Assembly (NCBI RefSeq): GCF_006716425.1
Contig: NZ_VFOZ01000002.1
Location: 248,001 to 312,000 of the forward strand
Length of the DNA: 64,000 nucleotides
Origin: Actinoallomurus bryophytorum
GTDB lineage: Bacteria; Actinomycetota; Actinomycetes; Streptosporangiales; Streptosporangiaceae
Direction of reading: 5' to 3'
Part shown: piece by piece, positions 16,925 to 24,061 of the stretch
Layout: each line of letters begins with the position of its first letter
Numbering within the stretch: the first letter of the stretch is position 1
The notes under the pieces: model-generated
What the model was told of the DNA's origin: nothing
What the model saw: only the letters and a program-made list of their open reading frames with translations
The model's database searches: none
Position numbers and translations under genes: made by a program

Positions 16925-17644
16925 TCAGGGAGCGACCCGGCCGCCCGCCTCGAAGGCCGCGTGGGTCAGTGGCATCAGTGCGGCCCACTCGCGCTCCATC
17001 TCCTCCGCCACCATCTCGATCTCCCGCTGCGGGAAGGAAGGGAACTTGGAGTCGTCCCGCCGGGTGCGCAGCGACAGGAAGTTCATCAGGGCGCGGGCGT
17101 TGCACGTGGCGTACATCGAGGAGTAGAGCCCGACGGGCAGCACCGTGCGTGCCACCTCGCGGGCCACGCCCGCCTCCAGCATCTCCCGGTAGGCCGCGTA
17201 CGCCTGCCGGCACGCCTCCCGTGTGGACTCGGACACGAGCTTGTGCTGCTCCGGCGTGCCCTCGACGAACTCATACTTTCCCGGCTTGCCCTGCTGGACC
17301 AGCTTGCGCGACGGGCCGGGGACGTAGAACTCCGGCGCCAGCTCGCGGTAGCGGCCGCTCTCCTCGTTGTAGCTGAACGTGCGGTGCCGCATGAACTCGC
17401 GGAACACGAAGATCGGCGCGCGGACGTAGAAGGTCATCGTGGAGTGCTCGAACGGCGTGCCGTGCCGGTCGCGCATCAAGAAGTTGATCAGGCCGCGGGA
17501 GCGCTCCGGGTCGGCCTCGACATCGGCCAGGGAGCTCTCCCCCTTGGTGGACACCCGGGCCGCCCAGACCACGTCGGCGTCCGAGGCGGCGTGCTTGACC
17601 AGCTCGACCGTCATGTCGCCGCGGAACCGGATCTCGTCCGTCAT
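16925..17644 (-). CDS. thyX: FAD-dependent thymidylate synthase ThyX
   Basis: A 239-residue flavin-dependent thymidylate synthase that makes dTMP from dUMP using FAD, NADPH and methylene-tetrahydrofolate. The diagnostic ThyX motif RHR-x7-S is intact at residues 86-96 (RHRTFSYNEES), followed by GRY. The length is normal. It is the downstream gene of a two-gene unit with a second ThyX-like gene, four bases after that gene's stop. Of the pair this copy has the canonical active-site motif and is the likely functional synthase. Confidence 0.95.
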   Translation of the reverse strand: MTDEIRFRGDMTVELVKHAASDADVVWAARVSTKGESSLADVEADPERSRGLINFLMRDRHGTPFEHSTMTFYVRAPIFVFREFMRHRTFSYNEESGRYRELAPEFYVPGPSRKLVQQGKPGKYEFVEGTPEQHKLVSESTREACRQAYAAYREMLEAGVAREVARTVLPVGLYSSMYATCNARALMNFLSLRTRRDDSKFPSFPQREIEMVAEEMEREWAALMPLTHAAFEAGGRVAP

Positions 17645-17648
17645 CGGG

Positions 17649-18446
17649 TCACACCTTCCGCCACTCAGGGGTCCACGCGCCGTCCTCGACCACGTAGTCG
17701 CCGAAAAGCGCCGGGGCCTCCCGCCGCATCAGCTCGCCGACCTTACCGAAGAGCAGGCGGATCTCCTCCTCGGCCCCCGCGGCCGTACGTGCCTCGATCA
17801 CGTGCCGGAGGGTGCGGACGTTGGCGGTCCAGACCAGGCCGGTCCCCACGCCCTCGGGTGCGAAGCGCCGCATGAAGCTCGTCTTGTGCTTCTTCTCCTT
17901 GAACGGGACGCCCTCGGTGTCCAGGCCGAAGTGCTCGGCCATCCAGCCCTGGAACTCCTCCATCTGGGTGAGCAGGGCGGAGGCACGCTTCATCAGCTCC
18001 GCGTCCTTCTGCGCCCACTCGGGGAACCAGAACGGGATGTCCTGCAGGCGCACGAAACGCAGCGACTCCTGCGAGATCGCCACGCCGGGCCGGTGCCGTG
18101 CCAGCTCGTGGGTGAGGACACGGCTGACGTTGTGCAGGACGAACGAGAAGCTGACATGCTCCAGCACCGACCCGTGCAGGCTGCGGAGGATGTTCTCCAG
18201 ATACTGCGTCTGGTCGGTACGCACCTTGGTCACGTTGGGGTTGAGCCCCGGCTCCCAGGACCGGTAGCAGAGGCGGCCGGCGAACTCGGCGAGGTTCTGC
18301 GGGTCGCTCAGCTCCTCCTCGAGGTCGCCGCGGTCCAGCCGCTCCAGCCAGGCGGTGCCGCCCACCTCACCGAGGTACCGCGCCACCTCGTCGTAGTCGA
18401 GCTCGGGACGGGCGACCAGGTAGACCTCAGGTTCAACGCTCTTCAT
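17649..18446 (-). CDS. Divergent ThyX-family paralogue
   Basis: A 265-residue protein of the flavin-dependent thymidylate synthase family. The fold is recognisable from FAGRLCYRSW (residue 55), LEHVSFSFVLHNVSR (95), ELARHRPGVAISQESLRFV (114-132) and NVRTLRHVIEART. The signature is altered: RHR at 117-119 is separated from the conserved Ser at 128 by eight residues instead of seven, and the Tyr after GR/LR is Phe. It precedes canonical thyX by four bases in the same operon. It could be a synthase variant, act on a modified pyrimidine, or be a regulatory partner; the sequence does not decide. Confidence 0.85.
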   Translation of the reverse strand: MKSVEPEVYLVARPELDYDEVARYLGEVGGTAWLERLDRGDLEEELSDPQNLAEFAGRLCYRSWEPGLNPNVTKVRTDQTQYLENILRSLHGSVLEHVSFSFVLHNVSRVLTHELARHRPGVAISQESLRFVRLQDIPFWFPEWAQKDAELMKRASALLTQMEEFQGWMAEHFGLDTEGVPFKEKKHKTSFMRRFAPEGVGTGLVWTANVRTLRHVIEARTAAGAEEEIRLLFGKVGELMRREAPALFGDYVVEDGAWTPEWRKV

Positions 18447-18535
18447 GAGCCACCAGCCTAGAGCCGGCCACCGTCACGGCGACGGGCGACACCACCACCC
18501 GCCCGGCCAGGGCGTAATGCCCGTCCAGGGATGAC

Positions 18536-18550
18536 ATACCTGGCAGGTAT
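18536..18550. promoter_or_regulatory. Perfect 15-bp palindrome, candidate operator
   Basis: ATACCTG-G-CAGGTAT is fully symmetric. It lies between the divergent thyX pair (start at 18446) and the short ORF at 18582, directly before an AT-rich stretch (AAATAAGG). The position suits an operator for either direction. The ATA...TAT ends recall Rrf2-type sites, but I cannot name the binding protein. Confidence 0.45.
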
Positions 18551-18581
18551 AAATAAGGGAGTATCCGTCTCAGGAGGACCT

Positions 18582-18641
18582 GTGAGTGATCGGACCGAGG
18601 GACCCCATAGGCCCGTGGGGTCGACGAAGGAGGCCCCGTGA
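18582..18641 (+). CDS. Nineteen-codon upstream ORF coupled to the next gene
   Basis: GTG at 18582 is preceded by a strong AGGAGG (18572-18577, about four bases before the GTG) and opens a 19-codon frame encoding MSDRTEGPHRPVGSTKEAP. Its TGA (18639-18641) overlaps the GTG start of the next gene at 18638. An inverted repeat (GACCCCA / TGGGGTC, 18601-18622) lies inside it. The layout looks like a translated leader that couples or gates expression of the downstream pair. It contains no run of a single amino acid codon, so classical attenuation is not suggested. Confidence 0.45.
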   Translation: MSDRTEGPHRPVGSTKEAP

Positions 18642-19141
18642 CGGAAGCCGCGATCACCAGGACCGACGCTTACCAGCCCCGCACCATCGGCTTCCTCAAG
18701 CTGCACGAGGCGGCCGGCTGGCGGCTGAAGTTCTACGGCATCACCACGACCGGCGCGCCGCCACGGCCCGAGCTCGTCACCGTCGCCGAGGCGCTGGTCC
18801 CCTCGGTCCTGCCGAGCCCGGCCGTCCACAGCGGCGGCGACGACCCGTACGACATCGACCGGTACGGCATCGGCTACGTCATCCTCCACGAGGCGAGCGA
18901 CTACGCCTTCGCGATCTTCGACTGGTGGGCCGGTGAGAACGAGCTCCACCAGCGGATGTACTCCTCGCTGCCGACCAGGCTCGGCACGATGCGCCCGCAC
19001 CCGACCTCCGCCATCGGCTGCGTGTGGGAGCTCGCCGTCTCCGACTTCGAACGGCGGGCCTGGCTGCGGCACGTACTCGCCCGGCCCGAGGGCCCCGACA
19101 TCGAGGGCTACCTCGGCGAGCGTTACGAGGATGAGGTGTGA
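18638..19141 (+). CDS. Conserved-looking protein of unknown function, coupled to a molybdoenzyme gene
   Basis: A 167-residue soluble protein that I do not recognise. It is rich in aromatic residues (FAIFDWWAGENELHQRMYSS near residue 90), has no signal peptide or transmembrane segment, and has only one cysteine, so it is not an iron-sulfur partner. The GTG start follows GAAGGAGG closely. Its stop overlaps the GTG of the molybdopterin oxidoreductase (GTGA), so the two are surely co-translated. This makes it a candidate chaperone, subunit or pathway partner of that enzyme. Its N-terminus is preceded by the coupled 19-codon ORF. Confidence 0.8.
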   Translation: MTEAAITRTDAYQPRTIGFLKLHEAAGWRLKFYGITTTGAPPRPELVTVAEALVPSVLPSPAVHSGGDDPYDIDRYGIGYVILHEASDYAFAIFDWWAGENELHQRMYSSLPTRLGTMRPHPTSAIGCVWELAVSDFERRAWLRHVLARPEGPDIEGYLGERYEDEV

Positions 19142-21162
19142 AGAAGGTCCTCGGAGCCTGCCCGCTCGACTGCCCCGACGGATGTTCGTGGGTGGTGTCC
19201 GTCGAGGACGGCGAGGCCGTCGGCATGCGCGGAAACCCCGAGCACCCGGTCACGCGGGGCGCGCTGTGCGTCAAGGTGAACCGCTACCTCGAGCAGACCA
19301 GGGCGCCCGACCGTGTCCTGCATCCGATGCGGCGCGTCGGCCGCAAGGGCGAGGGGCGGTTCGAGCGGATCGGCTGGGACGAGGCCCTCGACGAGATCGC
19401 CGGGCGCCTCGGCGAGGTCACGCGGGAGTACGGCGGTCAGGCCGTCTGGCCGTTCCAGGGCACCGGTTCACTGGGCTACATCCAGGGGCTGGAGGGCTTC
19501 GCGGGGCGCCGTTTCTTCAACGTGCTCGGGGCCTCGATCCACGATCCGACCATCTGCTCGATCGCGGGCAGCACCGGCCTGAAGTACACGCTCGGCACCT
19601 CGGGCGGCATGGACCCCGAGGACTTCGCGCACGCGAAGCTGATCCTGCTGTGGGGCACCAACCCGCTCACCAGCGGCCACCACGTCTGGAAGTTCATCCA
19701 GGACGCCCGCCGCGACGGCGCGTACGTCGTGGCCATCGACCCGGTACGCACGCGGTCGGCGGCGCAGGCCGACGAGCATCTGGCCCCGATGCCGGGCACC
19801 GACGCCGCCCTCGCGCTCGGCCTGCTCAACGTGATCGTCGGCATGGGCGCGCACGACCAGGCCTACATCGACGCGCACACGCTCGGCTGGGACGCCTTCC
19901 GCGCCCGGATCGAGGAGTTCCCGCCGGAGCGGGTGGCACGGATCACCGGGCTGCCGGAGGAGAGCATCGTGGCGCTCGCCGAGCGCGTCGCGCGAACCCG
20001 GCCGACCGCGATCCGCGCGACGCAGGGCATGCAGCGGCACGCGGGCGGCGGGATGGCGCTGCGGACCCTCGCCTGCCTTCCCGGCGTGACCGGCGACTGG
20101 GCGCTGCGTGGCGGGGGGCTCTGCTACTCCACGAGCGGGCACTTCAAGCTCAACCTGCCGAAGCTGGTCAGGATCGACCTGCTGCCGCACCCGGTGCGGA
20201 CCCTGTCGATGACCCGCCTCGGCGAGGGCCTGCTCGACGTCGGCGACCCGCCGGTCAAGGCGCTGTTCGTGATCGGCGCCAACCCGGTGGGCAGCAACCC
20301 GCACCAGCGCAAGGTGGTCCGTGGCCTGGCCCGCGAGGACCTGTTCACCGTCGTCCTGGAGCACTTCCTCACCGACACGACCGACTACGCCGACATCGTC
20401 CTGCCCGCGACGATGCAGACCGAGCACCTGGACCTGATCGCCGGCTACGGGCACCTGTACCTCGTATGGAACGAACCCGCCGTCGACCCGCCCGGTGAGT
20501 GCCTGTCCACCTCCGAGACGTTCCGGCGGCTGGCCCGCCGGATGGGGATGACCGAGCCGAGCCTGTACGACTCCGACGAGGACCTCGCACGGCAACTGCT
20601 CGACTCACCGCACCCCTCGCTCGCCGGCATCACCGTCGAGGGGCTGCGCAAGCAGGGATACGCGCGGCTGAACGTCGACCGGCCGTTCCTGCCGTTCGCC
20701 GAGGGGTTCCCGACCACCTCCGGCCGGCTGGAGTTCCACTCCCAGCGCGCCCTACGCGCCGGGCACGAACCACTGCCCGGTTTCACCCCGCACGCCGACC
20801 CCGGTGACGGCCTCGTCCTGATCTCCGCCGCCTCGCACCACTTTCTCAACACGACCTTCGGCAACAACCCCGAGCTGCGGCGGCGTACCGGCAAGCCGGT
20901 GATCATCCTGCACCCGGACGACGCGGCGGCCCGCGGCATCTCCGGTCAGGACGCCGTGCGCGTCGAGAACACGCGGGGGTCGTTCGAGGCCGTCGCCGAG
21001 GTCTCGGACCGGGTACGGCCCGGGGTCGCGGCGACGACCAAGGGACACTGGGCCAAGTTCAACGGGGGCGCCACGGTCAACGCGACCATCGACGAACGCG
21101 ATGCCGACATGGGCGGCGGCGCGGTCTTCCACGACAACCGCGTCGAGGTCGCCCTCGCCTGA
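19138..21162 (+). CDS. Molybdopterin-dependent oxidoreductase with one [4Fe-4S] cluster
   Basis: A 674-residue cytoplasmic enzyme of the DMSO reductase superfamily. The N-terminal [4Fe-4S] domain shows C-x3-C-x3-C (CPLDCPDGC, residues 8-16) and a fourth Cys in GALCVK near 43. The molybdopterin-binding domain follows, with GTNPLTSGHHVW, FVIGANPVGSNP and the C-terminal dinucleotide-binding domain. There is no Tat signal and no obvious electron-transfer subunit beyond the coupled 167-residue protein. The sequence is of the formate dehydrogenase/nitrate reductase-like type often annotated only as molybdopterin oxidoreductase; the substrate is not assigned. Confidence 0.9.
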   Translation: MKKVLGACPLDCPDGCSWVVSVEDGEAVGMRGNPEHPVTRGALCVKVNRYLEQTRAPDRVLHPMRRVGRKGEGRFERIGWDEALDEIAGRLGEVTREYGGQAVWPFQGTGSLGYIQGLEGFAGRRFFNVLGASIHDPTICSIAGSTGLKYTLGTSGGMDPEDFAHAKLILLWGTNPLTSGHHVWKFIQDARRDGAYVVAIDPVRTRSAAQADEHLAPMPGTDAALALGLLNVIVGMGAHDQAYIDAHTLGWDAFRARIEEFPPERVARITGLPEESIVALAERVARTRPTAIRATQGMQRHAGGGMALRTLACLPGVTGDWALRGGGLCYSTSGHFKLNLPKLVRIDLLPHPVRTLSMTRLGEGLLDVGDPPVKALFVIGANPVGSNPHQRKVVRGLAREDLFTVVLEHFLTDTTDYADIVLPATMQTEHLDLIAGYGHLYLVWNEPAVDPPGECLSTSETFRRLARRMGMTEPSLYDSDEDLARQLLDSPHPSLAGITVEGLRKQGYARLNVDRPFLPFAEGFPTTSGRLEFHSQRALRAGHEPLPGFTPHADPGDGLVLISAASHHFLNTTFGNNPELRRRTGKPVIILHPDDAAARGISGQDAVRVENTRGSFEAVAEVSDRVRPGVAATTKGHWAKFNGGATVNATIDERDADMGGGAVFHDNRVEVALA

Positions 21163-21215
21163 CCCTCCTGGTGCCCGCCGGGACCTCGTGTCCTGGATCG
21201 CCCGCGAACGGCCGG

Positions 21216-21259
21216 GGCGGGTGAGGAGCGGATCGGCCGTGCGGCGCCTCTCACCCGCC
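21216..21259. terminator. Inverted repeat between convergent genes
   Basis: GGCGGGTGAG at 21216-21225 pairs perfectly with CTCACCCGCC at 21250-21259 across a 24-base loop. It lies in the 139-bp gap between the convergent molybdoenzyme and trpEG genes, where a bidirectional terminator is expected. No U-tract is visible. Confidence 0.45.
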
Positions 21260-21301
21260 TGGCCGCGCCGTCGCCGGAGCGGTCGCGCGACGGCCTGCGG
21301 C

Positions 21302-23437
21302 TCACCGCCGCGGGGCGCGGCACATCTCCAGCACGTTGGCGATGATCCGGTGACCGGTCTCGCCGGTGGCGGTGAGGATCGACTCGGGATGGAACTGCAC
21401 CGCCCAGCGCCGGCGGACCGGGTCCTCGATCGCCATGACGACGTCGCCGAGCGCCGCCGTGACCTCGAACTCCCCGCCCACCCGGTCGGGTGTCGTGTGC
21501 AGCGAGTGGTAGCGCGCCGCGGTGAACGCGCCGGGCAGCCCGTCGAACAGGTGCCCGCCGCCCACCTCGACCCGGCCGGGCTTGCCGTGCGACGGCTCGG
21601 GCAGCAGTGCGAGCTCGCCGCCCGCGTGCTCGACCATGCCCTGCAGCCCGAGGCAGACCCCGAACACCGGGACGTCACGTGCGTACACCGAGTCCAGCAG
21701 CGACGCCGTGTCGAAGTCGGCCGGACGGCCCGGCCCCGGCGAGAGCACCACGAGGTCGGGGCGGATCTCGTCCAGCATCTTGTCGGGGAAGCCGAAGCGC
21801 AGCGTCGTGACGTCGGCGCCCTGCTGACGGAAGTAGTCGGCGAGCGTGTTGACGAAGGAGTCCTGATGGTCGACGAGCAGGACCTTCAGCCCGTCGCCCG
21901 CGTGCTCGCGCGCGCCGGCCGCCCCGGCGGCGGCCGCCGACGGGGACAGCGCCTCGATGAGGGCGCGCGCCTTGAGGTAGGTCTCGCGCTCCTCCTCGTC
22001 GGGATCGGAGTCGTACAGCAGCGTGGCCCCGGCGCGTACGGCGGCGATGCCGTCGCGGATCTGCGCGGTCCGCAGGGTGAGGCCGGTGTTCATCGAGCCG
22101 TCGAAGCCGATGCAGCCGACCGCGCCGCCGTACCAGCGCCGCGGGGTCTGCTCGTGGTCCTCGATGAACTGCATCGCCCAGGTCTTGGGGGCGCCCGTCA
22201 CCGTGACCGCCCACATGTGGGTCAGGAAGGCGTCGAGGGCGTCGTAGCCGGGCCGCAGCCGCCCCTCGATGTGGTCGACGGTGTGGATTAGCCGGGAGTA
22301 CATCTCGATCTGCCGGCGGCCGATCACCTTCACGCTGCCGGGCACACAGACCCGCGACTTGTCGTTGCGGTCGACGTCGGTGCACATCGTCAGCTCGGAC
22401 TCGTCCTTGGCCGAGTTGAGAAGCGTGCGGATGTTGTCGGCGTCCTCCAGAGGGTCGCCGCCACGCTTGATCGTGCCGGAGATCGGGCAGGTCTCGACCC
22501 GGTCCCCGGTGACGCGCACGAACATCTCCGGCGACGCGCCGACGAGGTACTCCCCCTCCCCCAGGTTGAAGAAGAACTCATACGGCGCGGGGTTGGTGAC
22601 CCGCAGCCGCTCGAAGAAGGCCGCAGGCGAGTCGACCGGGCCGTACATCACGTGGCCGGGGACCACCTCGAACAGGTCTCCGCGGACGAACTTCTCCTTG
22701 GCCTCGCGCACCACCTCGGCGTACGCGCCCGGAGTCGGGCCCGGCGGCAGTTCGCGTGCCTGTGCCGGAGGCGTCGTCTCGGTACGCCTCGGCATGCCCC
22801 GCGTGCTCACGCCGCCGACCTCGAAGTCATAGGACAGCCGCGCCGACGTCTCACGCTTGCGGTCGACGACGATCATCTCGTCGGCGAGGTGGAGCACGAG
22901 GTCGCGCTGGTCGGCCGGGCGCTCGATGTTCATCCTGATCGGCTCGAACTGGAACGCCAGGTCGTACCCGAACGCCCCGTACAGGCCCAGGTGCGGGTCG
23001 TCTCCCGCGAACAGGTCACCGATGGCGCGCAGCGCGGTGAACACGGTGGGCCGCCGGCTGCGGTCCTCCTCGGCGAAGACCTCGTCGGAGGAGGGCACGA
23101 AGACCTCGACGCCGCCGGGCACCTCGGCGGGCTCGCCGGCGGCGGCCAGCGCCGCGGTGATGGCGGGGAGCAGGACCGTGCCCCGGTCGTTGAGCGCGTG
23201 CACGGCCAGGTGACGGCCGCGCGCGACCACCTCGAGGCAGGGGTCGATGTAGGCCATGTGCCAGCGGCTGTAGCGCCCGGGGTACTCCATGCCGGAGCTG
23301 AGGACGCCGCCCCGGCGCGTGCCCACGGCCGCCACCAGAGCGTCCAGCTCGTCGGTCTTGCGCCCGGAGTCCACCGGCGTGGCGCTGCGGACGACGCGCA
23401 CGCCGCCCGCCGTCATATAGTCGGTCGTCGTCTCCAC
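21302..23437 (-). CDS. trpEG: Fused anthranilate synthase, TrpE-TrpG
   Basis: A 711-residue single-chain anthranilate synthase that converts chorismate and glutamine to anthranilate, the first step of tryptophan synthesis. The N-terminal two thirds are the chorismate-binding TrpE part (PISGTIKRGGDPLEDADN, then the MWAVTVTGAPK region). The C-terminal third is a class I glutamine amidotransferase with nucleophile Cys in GVCLGLQGM and His/Glu in FHPES. The start is taken at GTG 23437, after AGGGG, because fused homologues contain residues upstream of the AGGV segment; ATG 23416 is the alternative. The other trp genes are not in the window. Expression is governed by the attenuator just upstream. 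Confidence 0.92.
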   Translation of the reverse strand: METTTDYMTAGGVRVVRSATPVDSGRKTDELDALVAAVGTRRGGVLSSGMEYPGRYSRWHMAYIDPCLEVVARGRHLAVHALNDRGTVLLPAITAALAAAGEPAEVPGGVEVFVPSSDEVFAEEDRSRRPTVFTALRAIGDLFAGDDPHLGLYGAFGYDLAFQFEPIRMNIERPADQRDLVLHLADEMIVVDRKRETSARLSYDFEVGGVSTRGMPRRTETTPPAQARELPPGPTPGAYAEVVREAKEKFVRGDLFEVVPGHVMYGPVDSPAAFFERLRVTNPAPYEFFFNLGEGEYLVGASPEMFVRVTGDRVETCPISGTIKRGGDPLEDADNIRTLLNSAKDESELTMCTDVDRNDKSRVCVPGSVKVIGRRQIEMYSRLIHTVDHIEGRLRPGYDALDAFLTHMWAVTVTGAPKTWAMQFIEDHEQTPRRWYGGAVGCIGFDGSMNTGLTLRTAQIRDGIAAVRAGATLLYDSDPDEEERETYLKARALIEALSPSAAAAGAAGAREHAGDGLKVLLVDHQDSFVNTLADYFRQQGADVTTLRFGFPDKMLDEIRPDLVVLSPGPGRPADFDTASLLDSVYARDVPVFGVCLGLQGMVEHAGGELALLPEPSHGKPGRVEVGGGHLFDGLPGAFTAARYHSLHTTPDRVGGEFEVTAALGDVVMAIEDPVRRRWAVQFHPESILTATGETGHRIIANVLEMCRAPRR

Positions 23438-23482
23438 GATCGGCCCCTCGATTTTCTGGCCCTCGCGGCGGAAACGAAGAAC

Positions 23483-23505
23483 GACCGCCGGACGAGGGCG
23501 GTCGC
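23483..23505 (-). terminator. trp attenuator terminator hairpin
   Basis: On the minus strand CGACCGCC, seven bases, GGCGGTCG form a perfect 8-bp stem followed by GTTCTTCGTTT, a U-rich run. The hairpin lies between the Trp-rich leader peptide (ending 23539) and the trpEG start (23437). The order leader peptide, terminator, structural gene is that of a classical transcription attenuator: slow reading of the Trp codons when tryptophan is scarce should favour an alternative fold and read-through. Confidence 0.8.
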
Positions 23506-23538
23506 TGCGGTGTCTGAGAATGCGTGAACCCGCGCCGC

Positions 23539-23577
23539 CTAGCGGCGCCACCACCACTGCCTGGCCGGGGTTCGCAT
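23539..23577 (-). CDS. trpL: trp leader peptide
   Basis: Twelve codons encode MRTPARQWWWRR, with three consecutive TGG codons at positions 8-10, then a TAG stop. The ORF sits about 100 nt upstream of trpEG on the same strand, directly before the attenuator hairpin. Three tandem Trp codons in so short a frame at this place are very unlikely by chance, and leader peptides of this kind are known before actinobacterial trpE genes. The leader appears to be leaderless itself: TAGCCT lies seven bases before the ATG. Confidence 0.88.
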   Translation of the reverse strand: MRTPARQWWWRR

Positions 23578-23584
23578 GGCCTGA

Positions 23585-23590
23585 AGGCTA
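23585..23590 (-). promoter_or_regulatory. Candidate -10 box of the trp leader transcript
   Basis: TAGCCT on the minus strand is followed by TCAGGCC and the ATG of the leader peptide, so transcription would start at or very near that ATG. A -35 element is not clear. The remaining bases up to the DUF3311 start at 23795 hold the divergent control region; it turns AT-richer around 23700-23730. Confidence 0.45.
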
Positions 23591-23794
23591 CCCGGTCACC
23601 GGACGGTGCGCCAGCAGGACACGACGGGCGGGCGCGCACAACGCCCCTGATAGCGGCTCGAAACGTCCAAAGAGACGCGCAGCCGAGACCGAACCGAGAT
23701 CCACTCTTCCTTAAATCTTCTGCCAAGGAATTCGGTCGTCCGGATACCCGCCGGGCGGCCGATTCGCGCGTTGGCATTTGGCATAGGAGGACCG

Positions 23795-24058
23795 TTGGCC
23801 GACACAGAGCCCGGACCACGCCGGAGTGACCGCAGTCCGTGGAACTGGCTGCTGATCCTTCCGGTCGTCGTTCCGCTCCTGACGTTCCTGTTCAACAGGG
23901 ACAAGCCGCGGCTCGGCGGGTTCCCGTTCTTCTACTGGGCGCAGTTCGCCTTCATCCTGCTCGGGGTCGGGTGCACGACCCTGGTCTACCTGATGACGCG
24001 GCGCCCGCAGGACACCATCGCCCGTGACTCCGGCACGGCTTCAGAGACGGAGGACTGA
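23795..24058 (+). CDS. DUF3311 membrane protein, small partner of the MctP-type symporter
   Basis: An 87-residue protein with two transmembrane segments (WNWLLILPVVVPLLTFL and YWAQFAFILLGVGCTTLVYLMT). DUF3311 proteins are regularly encoded directly before sodium:solute symporters of the MctP type, as here, and probably help fold or regulate the transporter. The TTG at 23795 is the likely start: AGGAGG lies eight bases before it, while the upstream in-frame start has no such site. Three bases separate it from the symporter gene. Confidence 0.82.
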   Translation: MADTEPGPRRSDRSPWNWLLILPVVVPLLTFLFNRDKPRLGGFPFFYWAQFAFILLGVGCTTLVYLMTRRPQDTIARDSGTASETED

Positions 24059-24061
24059 GCG

